A stretch of 64,000 bases of DNA from positions 4,216,001 through 4,280,000 of the forward strand of contig NZ_LT594324.1 in assembly GCF_900089605.1 (NCBI RefSeq). Reading direction: 5' to 3'. Origin of the DNA: Micromonospora narathiwatensis. GTDB lineage: Bacteria; Actinomycetota; Actinomycetes; Mycobacteriales; Micromonosporaceae. Each line of letters begins with the position of its first letter. Positions within the stretch are counted from its first letter, which is position 1. Under the pieces are notes generated by a model. That model did not search any database. It saw only the letters and a list, made by a program, of their open reading frames with translations, and had not been told where the DNA came from. Positions 18,864 to 26,400 of this stretch are shown here, one piece after another. The translations under genes were made by a program, and so were the position numbers.

Positions 18864-19271
18864 ATGACGGATCGTGACCGCGGTGGCGAGCGACCGCTGG
18901 AGGAGACCCCCGAGGCGGCCGCGGCGGTGGACGACGACAGCACGGTGCCGCAGCTGCGTACGGGCGGCGGCGCCGACCGGGACAATCCCGTCTTCGCCGA
19001 GCCGGACGGTGCGGTGCCCGACACCGGGTCGCCGGACCTTCTCGGCGACCCGTACGCGGCGGGAACCGGGCCGACCGGCACCGGGACCGGGGCGACCGGC
19101 ACCGGCACCGGAGCGGCGAGGGACAACTTCCGCACCGGCGCGGAACAGCCGTGGGACCCCGAGGACCTGGTGCTGGCCCGGGGGCAGGACCTCACCCGGG
19201 ACAACATCGAGCGGGCCCGCCGCGACCTGGCCGAGCTGGGCCGGGCGGCGATCGAGAAGACGGTCCCCTGA
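18864..19271 (+). CDS. Small acidic protein of unknown function
   Basis: 135 residues; ATG 18864 follows GGGACAGGAGGG. The middle contains a Gly/Thr repeat (GTGPTGTGTGATGTGTGAA) and the C-terminus is helical and charged (DNIERARRDLAELGRAAIEK). No signal peptide, membrane helix or known motif. The coding frame has normal third-position GC bias for the region, and a strong hairpin follows the stop at once, so it looks like the real end of a three-gene transcript. No function can be assigned. Confidence 0.6.
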   Translation: MTDRDRGGERPLEETPEAAAAVDDDSTVPQLRTGGGADRDNPVFAEPDGAVPDTGSPDLLGDPYAAGTGPTGTGTGATGTGTGAARDNFRTGAEQPWDPEDLVLARGQDLTRDNIERARRDLAELGRAAIEKTVP

Positions 19272-19278
19272 CAGCCGG

Positions 19279-19316
19279 GGGCCCCTGGCCGACCTCGTCA
19301 GGTCGGCCAGGGGCCC
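19279..19316 (+). terminator. Strong hairpin terminator
   Basis: Perfect 17-bp inverted repeat (arms 19279-19295 and 19300-19316) around a 4-base loop, seven bases after the stop at 19271 and before the convergent cellulase gene. It lacks a T-run, as usual for GC-rich actinobacteria, and could act in both directions. Confidence 0.8.
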
Positions 19317-19374
19317 GGGGGAACCCGCGCGGCGGTGCCTCACTCCCGCCGCGGCGGGTGGCCCGGCCGCTGGC

Positions 19375-21165
19375 TCAGGAGAGCGGCGGGTAGGCGTTGC
19401 GCATGAGCTCCTGGAACTGGGCGGAGAACCAGGCGCCCGAGATCGGCGCGTTCGGCAGCGCGCCGCTCATGCTGTTGCCGTTGCGGCCGTTACCGGTGTA
19501 GGTCGGGTCGCACATCCGGTCGAAGCCCTTGCCCTCGTTGTTCGGGATCTCCTTGCTGGAGCCGTCCGACTCGCCCGGGGGCTTCACCCAGACGTACGCG
19601 TCGATGCCCGTCGCCGGGTTGGCCCGGGGACGCTCGCCGAGGCCGGCGCCGGACTGGTTGCACCAGTTGCCGGCGTGGATCCGCCGGTCGATCCGACCGC
19701 CGTTGACGTACGTGTCGACGCTGGTCGTCGCGCCCGGGCCGGTGGGCCGGGCGGTGCCGCCCCAGCCGTTGCGGGAGGTGTCGATCAGCATTCCGATGCC
19801 GCTGTCGAAGCCGTTCGAGATCGCCTGCTGCCGGAACGCCTGGGCGAACGTCAGCTCGTCGACGTACTGGTTCCAGTCGATCCACTTGGACTGCCGCACG
19901 GTCTGGCCGTTCACCTGGTCGGTGATCTTGATGTACGGCTCGGTCAGCGCCGAGTAGTTCGCCGTGTTGACGATGAAGCCGTGCACGTTGCGGACCGTGC
20001 TGCCGGAGGCGGTGGCGGCCTGCTTGATGATCTGGATGGTCGGGACGAGGTTGGTGTCCCAGCCGATCCAGCCGTGGTGCGCGGCGTCGACGTAGTTGTA
20101 GACGTTGCCGAGCGCGCCCAGCTTGGCCAGGGCGTAGCCGACGCCGTTCACGTACGCGCCGTTGGCCTTGACCGTGTCGCACATCGCGGTGCCGCCCGCC
20201 TGACCCGAGGTGTTGGTCACCAGGTTGGGCAGCGAGTCGATCTCGATGATGTTGATGATCCGCAGGTTGCGGTACTTCGCGTCACCCTGGATCGCGGCGA
20301 TCGGGTCGATGTACTCGGCCTTGTAGCGGTTCAGGTCGTTCGGGCCCAGCTCACCGTTGGAGGCCAGCGCGGCGCAGTCCCGGCCGGGCAGGTTGTAGAT
20401 GACGATCTGGATGTAGCCGGCGCCCTGGGCGAGCGCGGCGTCCAGGTGGTCCCGAAGGCCCATCGAGCCGTTGGAGCTGCTGTTCGGGGTGCCGTTGATG
20501 GCGGCGATCCGGTCCAGCCAGACCGCGGTCGGGTTGTTCGAGACCCGGCTGCCGCCCGGCTCACCCTCCGCCTTGGCCTTCCACTCCGGGTTCACGTACC
20601 CCTTGGCCCCGGCGTACGGGTTGTCCACCTTCTGCCCCGGCGGCGGGCTCGTCGGCGGAGCGGTGGTCGGCGGAGCGGTGGTCGGGGGCGCGGTGGTCGG
20701 CGGCGCGGTCGTCGGCGGGGCGGTGGTGGGCGGGGTGCCGCCGTTGCAGACCGTGCCGTTCAGGGTGAACTGGGTCGGCTTCGGGTTGCTGCTGGTCCAG
20801 GAGCCGTTGAACCCGATGGAGGTGCTGGCGCCGCTGGCGAGCGAGCCGTTGTAGGACTCGTTCTTCGCGGTGACGTTCTGGCCGCTCTGCGACCAGATCG
20901 CCGACCAGCCGTTGACGACCTTCTGGCCGCTGTTCGGGAAGGTGAAACCGAGCGTCCACGAGCTGAGCGGGTCGCCGAGGTTCTTGATCGTCAGGTTGGC
21001 GGTGAAGCCGCCCGGCCAGTCGTTGGTGACGTAGTCCACGCTGCACTGGGTCGCGGCCTGCGCCGCGGTGACCGGGAGGGTCACCAACCCGCCGGCGACC
21101 AGGACGCCCGCACTGGTGAGTGCGAGGGCCCGGCTCCGGCCGGACAGCCTTCTCCACAGATTCAT
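19375..21165 (-). CDS. Secreted GH6 cellulase (probable cellobiohydrolase) with N-terminal CBM2
   Basis: 596-residue secreted enzyme that cuts beta-1,4-glucan. Signal peptide residues 1-38 end at AQAA; then a cellulose-binding CBM2 of about 100 residues bounded by cysteines (TQCSVDYVTNDWPGG to GTVCNGG), a Pro/Thr linker of repeated PTTAP units, and a GH6 catalytic domain of about 420 residues. Active-site motifs: YNLPGRDCAAL (acid Asp), IEIDSLPNL and VKPPGESDGSS. WCNQSGAGLGERP and the long insert favour an exo-acting enzyme. ATG 21165 has AAGGAG at 8-9 bases. A CebR-like box lies 250 bp upstream. Confidence 0.93.
   Translation of the reverse strand: MNLWRRLSGRSRALALTSAGVLVAGGLVTLPVTAAQAATQCSVDYVTNDWPGGFTANLTIKNLGDPLSSWTLGFTFPNSGQKVVNGWSAIWSQSGQNVTAKNESYNGSLASGASTSIGFNGSWTSSNPKPTQFTLNGTVCNGGTPPTTAPPTTAPPTTAPPTTAPPTTAPPTSPPPGQKVDNPYAGAKGYVNPEWKAKAEGEPGGSRVSNNPTAVWLDRIAAINGTPNSSSNGSMGLRDHLDAALAQGAGYIQIVIYNLPGRDCAALASNGELGPNDLNRYKAEYIDPIAAIQGDAKYRNLRIINIIEIDSLPNLVTNTSGQAGGTAMCDTVKANGAYVNGVGYALAKLGALGNVYNYVDAAHHGWIGWDTNLVPTIQIIKQAATASGSTVRNVHGFIVNTANYSALTEPYIKITDQVNGQTVRQSKWIDWNQYVDELTFAQAFRQQAISNGFDSGIGMLIDTSRNGWGGTARPTGPGATTSVDTYVNGGRIDRRIHAGNWCNQSGAGLGERPRANPATGIDAYVWVKPPGESDGSSKEIPNNEGKGFDRMCDPTYTGNGRNGNSMSGALPNAPISGAWFSAQFQELMRNAYPPLS
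20651..20740 (-). repeat. 15-bp tandem repeats encoding the cellulase Pro-Thr linker
   Basis: About six tandem 15-bp units, similar to gtcggcggagcggtg on the plus strand, encode repeated PTTAP in the hinge between CBM2 and the GH6 domain. Such tracts gain and lose units easily, so the linker length may vary between strains. Confidence 0.7.
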
Positions 21166-21772
21166 GCCACTGATCTCCTTGGGCGAGACCGGATCCGCGT
21201 ACGGCCCGGCGAAAGAGGCCCTCGGGACGTCCGACTGGACGGCCGTCGGTGCCACGGTGTCTTCGGGGGTGCCCGACCCGGACGGGCGTGGTGGTGGTGA
21301 ACGCGACCGGCGAGGTGCGGCCGGCCAGCTGTCAGAACGTCGTCCGGTGACCCGGCTGCCCTCGACGTCTGAACTCGCGGTGTGGCTCCCCTGACCGCGT
21401 GCAGAGATTCTTGCATGGGAGCGCTTCCATGGCAATGCCTCGATGCGAGTCCGGCCAGCATACGGCGCGAAGAGCCCATCCGACACGGGCGCGGCAGGTT
21501 GCCGGCAGACGGGTCGAGGCAGGTGGAGCGCGGTAGGGCGACGCCGCGGCGGAACGCCGGGCGCAGGTGTGACCCGACGGTCCGCGGCACCCCGGAAGGG
21601 CACCGAAGGCCCATCGGTGGACCCGCGTCGCTTAACCCTCCTATGCCGCCAAGCCTTCAACAAACTCCCAAATACGAATCTTTCCTCGGATAAGTCGCGA
21701 AAGGGTCTAACGTCGGGCGTAGCTCGACCGTCGTCGGGCTCAGGACAAACAGGGGATGGAGTGACGCAGGTC
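21166..21772. other. 607-bp divergent intergenic region
   Basis: Separates the cellulase gene (minus) from the charged-repeat gene (plus). It contains the CebR-like palindrome near its middle. The stretch 21640-21700 is less GC-rich and is the likely promoter zone for the plus-strand gene. No convincing coding frame or structured RNA was seen; the long open frames that cross it are antisense to flanking genes. Confidence 0.6.
21416..21429. promoter_or_regulatory. CebR/CelR-like operator box
   Basis: TGGGAGCGCTTCCA differs by one base from TGGGAGCGCTCCCA, the established binding site of the LacI-family cellulose-utilisation repressors CebR (Streptomyces) and CelR (Thermobifida). It lies within an 18-bp near-palindrome (21414-21431) with one mismatched pair. 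Located 250 bp upstream of the GH6 start, it predicts induction by cellobiose or cello-oligosaccharides. The repressor gene is not in this window. Confidence 0.8.
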
Positions 21773-22603
21773 ATGGCAAAGAAGATGCTCGGGAAGGTCG
21801 TTGCGGGCGCCGCTCTCGGCGGCGCGTCCCTGCTGCTGTTCTCGCCCGGGATGGCGAACGCGGCCGGACCCAACGCGAACGTCGGCAGCGCGGCCACCAA
21901 GCCGCAGGTCAGCCTTCTCGGGACCTGCCCTGGGGGCCACGAGGACTTCGACCGCAAGAACTTCGACCGCAAGGACTTCGACCGCAAGGACGAGGACCGC
22001 AAGGACTTCGACTTCAAGGACGAGGACCGCCGGAACCACGACGGCAAGGACCACGACGGCAAGGACCACGACTTCAAGGACGAGAACCGCAAGGACGAGG
22101 ACCGCAAGGACGAGAACCGCAAGGACGAGAACCGCAAGGACGAGAACCGCAAGGACGAGAACCGCAAGGACTGGGGTGGGCAGTCCGACGAGAGCTGGCA
22201 GCCCGGCCAGGGCGGCGGCGTGGGCGGCGGCATGGCCACCGACGACCAGTCGGACAAGGACCGCAAGGACCACGACGGCAAGGACGAGAACCGCAAGGAC
22301 GAGGAACGCAAGAACGAAGAGCGCAACGACCAGGACAACAAGGAGCGGGACCGCAAGGACCACGACATGCGGGACGAGGACCGCGACAACAAGGACCACG
22401 ACCGCAAGGACGAGGACCGCGACCACAAGGACCGCGACCGCGACCACTGCTTCCCGCGTGGCCACGTCGACGGTGGCGACGGTGGCATGACCACCACCAG
22501 CGTGGACCGCACCATGGCCGCCAGTGGGGTGAGCGTGATCGGCGCCGCCGCCCTGGGCGGGATGGTCCTGCTGCGCCGGCGGCGGGCCAATGACCTCGTC
22601 TGA
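21773..22603 (+). CDS. Secreted Lys-Asp-Arg repeat surface protein, putative sortase substrate
   Basis: 276 residues from ATG 21773 (GTG at 21761 is an alternative with a better AGGGGA site). Signal peptide MAKKMLGKVVAGAALGGAS to about residue 30, then about 190 residues made almost wholly of Asp, Lys, Arg, Glu and Asn in five-residue units such as KDENR and KDEDR, with a Gly-rich break (GGGVGGGM) and one Cys near the end. The C-terminus has a hydrophobic helix (VSVIGAAALGGMVLL) and RRRR tail like a sortase signal, but no LPxTG. Its stop overlaps the class F sortase gene by 14 bp. Function unknown; an ion-binding or wall polymer role is only a guess. Confidence 0.8.
   Translation: MAKKMLGKVVAGAALGGASLLLFSPGMANAAGPNANVGSAATKPQVSLLGTCPGGHEDFDRKNFDRKDFDRKDEDRKDFDFKDEDRRNHDGKDHDGKDHDFKDENRKDEDRKDENRKDENRKDENRKDENRKDWGGQSDESWQPGQGGGVGGGMATDDQSDKDRKDHDGKDENRKDEERKNEERNDQDNKERDRKDHDMRDEDRDNKDHDRKDEDRDHKDRDRDHCFPRGHVDGGDGGMTTTSVDRTMAASGVSVIGAAALGGMVLLRRRRANDLV
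22076..22165 (+). repeat. Six tandem 15-bp units in the charged-repeat gene
   Basis: Six head-to-tail copies of aaggacgagaaccgc, one with a single base change (unit 2 has gag-gac). Each unit encodes KDENR. The in-frame period and near-identity point to recent slippage or unequal crossing-over, so copy number may differ between strains. Confidence 0.9.
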
Positions 22604-23360
22604 CCGGACGGCGACACGTGCCGGCGGCCGTCACGGGAAACCGTGGCGCGCCGCCGGCGCGGCCGTCGTCGTTCTCCTCGCCATGATGGGCGCCGGCCTG
22701 CTCGGCGCGTCCTTCCGGACCGTGCCGCCGCCCCGCCCGCCCCAGCCGCTCGCCCAGTCCGGCCCCGCCGACCCGACCGCGGCCTCCACCGCGCCCGCCG
22801 TGCCGGGGCCCGTCGACGGCACCGGTACGGAGACCGCCGACCAGACGCCCGCCGACGACGGGTCGACGGAAACGTCCAACCCGGACGTCGCCCCCGCCGG
22901 CCTGCCCCGGTCGACCCCCACGACCATCTCGATCCCCAAGATCGGGGTGCAGGCAGAGATCATGTCCCTCGGCACCAACCCGGACGGCACCGTCCAGGTC
23001 CCCCCGCTGGATCAGGCCATGAAGACGGGCTGGTACTCCCCCGGCGCCAGCCCCGGCGAGGCCGGCAACGCCGTCATCGTCGGCCACGTCGACTCGGCCA
23101 AGATCGGACCGGCCGTCTTCTTCAAACTCGGCGCGCTCCAGCCGGGCGACACCATCAGCATCGCCCGGGAGGACGGCTCGACCGTCTCGTTCACCGTCAA
23201 CGAGGTCAAGTCGTACCCGAAGACGGCCTTCCCCACCGAGCTGGTCTACGGCCCCAGCGACAAGCCCGGGCTGCGGGTGGTCACCTGCGGCGGGAACTTC
23301 GACCAGAGCACGGGCAGCTACGTCGACAACGTCATCGCGTTCGCCAGCATGACCCCGTGA
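22590..23360 (+). CDS. Class F sortase
   Basis: 256-residue membrane-bound transpeptidase acting outside the cell. An N-terminal helix (AAGAAVVVLLAMMGAGLLG) and a Pro/Thr/Asp-rich linker to about residue 105 precede the sortase barrel. Catalytic His lies in VIVGHVDS and catalytic Cys in LRVVTCGG, followed by FDQSTGSYVDNVIAFA; the catalytic Arg cannot be placed with confidence. Class F enzymes are typical of actinobacteria and mostly uncharacterised. The ATG lies within the end of the charged-repeat gene, which implies coupled translation and makes that protein its likely substrate. Confidence 0.9.
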   Translation: MTSSDRTATRAGGRHGKPWRAAGAAVVVLLAMMGAGLLGASFRTVPPPRPPQPLAQSGPADPTAASTAPAVPGPVDGTGTETADQTPADDGSTETSNPDVAPAGLPRSTPTTISIPKIGVQAEIMSLGTNPDGTVQVPPLDQAMKTGWYSPGASPGEAGNAVIVGHVDSAKIGPAVFFKLGALQPGDTISIAREDGSTVSFTVNEVKSYPKTAFPTELVYGPSDKPGLRVVTCGGNFDQSTGSYVDNVIAFASMTP

Positions 23361-23373
23361 CGCGGTGCGGACG

Positions 23374-23414
23374 GGCGCGGCCCGGTGGTCGTCATCCGAC
23401 CACCGGGCCGCGCC
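23374..23414 (+). terminator. Bidirectional hairpin terminator
   Basis: Perfect 18-bp inverted repeat (arms 23374-23391 and 23397-23414) with a 5-base loop, between the convergent sortase and glutamate dehydrogenase genes. No T-run. Confidence 0.8.
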
Positions 23415-23430
23415 GCTGTCCGTCCCGAGG

Positions 23431-26400
23431 TCAGGCCGCCGCCGACGTCCGCACCAGGGTACGGATCTGCCGCAGCAGCACCGACAGCGCGGAGAGATCG
23501 GCGCGGGACTCGTCGAACTCACCCATCGCCCGGTGCGCCCGGTGGATCGACGTGGCGTTCGCCTGCTCCCACTCCTGCACCCGGTCGACCGGCGACACGC
23601 TGTCCGGGGTGGAGCCGAGGACCTCCGCGGTGAGCGCGGCCAGCGCGGCGTACAGGTCGTAGCGCAGCGCCATCCGGGCCAGCGTCTGCCAACGGTCCTC
23701 CCGGGGCAGCAGGGAGATCTTCGACAGCAGGGCGTCCACCCGGAACCGGTCGGAGAGTACGAAGTAGACCGCGGCCACCTCGTTCACGTCCCGGCCCGTC
23801 GACTGGGCGGTCTCCACCACGTCGAGCAGGCCGAAGCTGTACATCAGCCGGGTCGCCTGCTCGGCCAGCTCGCGGGGCAGCCCCTTCTCGGTCAGCGAGT
23901 CGATGTGGGCGACGATCGCCTCCCGCTCGCTGCCGAAGAAGAGGTTCTCCAGGTCCGGCAGGAGCCGGGCGATCCCGTCCCGCAGCCGGGCGATCTCCCC
24001 CGGCACGTCGATCGGCGAGCGCCGGTTGGTGACCAGCCAGCGCACCGCGCGGTCGAGCAGCCGGCGGGTGTCCAGGAAGATGGCCGTCTGCAGCTCGGGC
24101 GAGACGCTGTTGTCCAGCGCCTCGATCGCCTGCCAGAGGTCGCGCAGCCCGAACACCTCGCGCACCACCACGTACGCCCGCAGCACGTCCGCGGCCGACG
24201 CGGCCGTCTCCTCGACGGTCCGGAAGACGAACGAGATGCCGCCCCGGTTGATCGCCTCGTTGACCAGCACGGTGGTGACGATGTCCCGGCGCAGCCGGTG
24301 GCGGCTCATCCGGTCGGCGAACCGCTCCCGCAGCGGAGTGGGGAAGTAGTTGACCAGGATGTCGGTCGTCCACTCCTCGTCGGCCAGCCCCTCACCGACG
24401 ATCTCCCGCTCCAGCACGATCTTCACGTACGCCAGCAGCACCGCGAACTCCGGCGCGGTCAGCCCGGTCTCGGTCCGGACCGCGAGTTCCTCGTCCGGCG
24501 GGAGCGCCTCCAGCGCGCGGTCGATCTGCCCGGCCCGCTCCAACTCGTTGATCATCCGGCGGTGCACCGGGAGCAGCGAGGCGGCCTGAGCCTGGGCGTT
24601 GTTGAGCGCCCGGGCCTGCTCGTAGTTGTCCCGCAGCACCAGCTCGGCGACCTCGTCGGTCATCTGGGCCAGCAGCTCGTCGCGCTCCGGCCGGCCCAGC
24701 TCGCCGTCGGCGACCGCCGTGTTGAGCAGGATCTTGATGTTCACCTCGTGGTCGGAGCAGTCCACCCCGGCCGCGTTGTCGATGAAGTCGGTGAAGATGC
24801 GCCCACCGTTCTGCGCGTACTCGATCCGGCCCTGCTGGGTCCAGCCCAGGTTGCCGCCCTCGCCGGCCACCCGGCAGCGCAGGCTCCTGCCGTCCACCCG
24901 GATGGCGTCGTTGGACTTGTCCCCGACCTCGGCGTTGGTCTGCGTCGACGCCTTCACGTAGGTGCCGATGCCGCCGTTCCAGAACAGGTCCACCGGCGCG
25001 GTGAGGATCGCCTTCATCAGCTCCTGCGGCGACATCTGCTCGACCTCGTCGAGGCCCAGCCGCGCCCGCACCTGCGGGCTGATCGGGATCGACTTGGCGG
25101 TACGCGGGTACACCCCGCCGCCTTCGGAGATCAACTCCTGGTTGTAGTCCTCCCAGGACGACCGGGACAGCTCGAACAGCCGCTTGCGCTCGGCGTACGA
25201 GGTGGCCGCGTCCGGCTCCGGGTCCAGGATGATGTGCCGGTGGTCGAACGCGGCCACCAGCCGGATGTGCTCCGACAGCAGCATCCCGTTGCCGAACACG
25301 TCGCCGGACATGTCACCGACGCCGACGACCGTGAAGTCCTGGGTCTGGGTGTCGTGCCCCAGCTCCCGGAAGTGCCGCTTCACCGACTCCCAGGCGCCCC
25401 GGGCGGTGATGCCCATCTTCTTGTGGTCGTAGCCGGCCGAACCGCCGGAGGCGAACGCGTCGCCGAGCCAGAAGTTGTGCGCCGCCGAGATCTCGTTGGC
25501 GATGTCGGAGAACGTCGCGGTGCCCTTGTCCGCCGCCACCACCATGTACGGGTCGTCCCCGTCGTGCCGGACCACGTCCTCCGGCGGCACGATCTCCCCG
25601 CTGGCGATGTTGTCGGTGACGTCCAGCAACGCCCCGACGAACTCCTTGTAGCAGGCCACCGCCTCGTCCCGGTCGCCCGGCTTCTGCTTGAGCACGAAGC
25701 CGCCCTTGGCGCCCACCGGCACGATCACGGCGTTCTTCACCATCTGCGCCTTGACCAGGCCGAGCACCTCGGTGCGGAAGTCCTCCCGCCGGTCGGACCA
25801 GCGCAGGCCGCCCCGGGCCACCGGCCCGAACCGCAGGTGCACGCCCTCGAACCGGGGCGAGTAGACGAAGATCTCGAACTTCGGCCGGGGCGCCGGCAGC
25901 TCCGGAATCGCCTGCGGGTCCAGCTTGAACGCCACGTACGACTTGGGCCGCCCGCCGACCGGCTTCTGGTAGAAGCTGGTCCGCAGGGTGGCCTGCATCA
26001 ACGTCAGGTACGACCGCAGGATACGGTCCTGGTCGAGGCTGGCCACCTCGTCCAGCGCCGCGCCGATCGCGGTGACCAGCTCACCGCTGCGCTGCCGCCG
26101 CTCCTCCATCGTGGTCTCCCCCGGGGCGAACCGGGTCTCGAAGAGCTCCACCAGCAGCGACGCGATCCTCGGGTACGCGATGAAGGTCTGCTCCATGTAC
26201 TCCTGGGAGAAGACGGTGCCCGCCTGCCGCAGGTACTTCGCGTACGCCCGGAGCACCACCACCTGCCGCCAGGTGAGCCCGGCCCGGAGCACCAGCTCGT
26301 TGAAGCCGTCCACCTCGGCCTCGCCCCGCCAGGCGGCGGCGAAGGCGTTCTCCGCGTGCGGGCGAACCTCGGCCAGGTCCTGATGCGCCTCCGGCAGCAG

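Noticed and set aside
20641..20740. CRISPR-like short repeats
   Set aside because: The 15-bp units are in frame, contiguous without spacers and encode the cellulase Pro-Thr linker.
21740..22465. Minus-strand open frame made of Val/Leu/Ala repeats, like a membrane or elastin-type protein
   Set aside because: It is the exact antisense of the KDENR-type repeats; Asp, Lys and Arg codons read backwards give Val, Leu and Ala. The plus frame has the signal peptide, anchor and downstream sortase.
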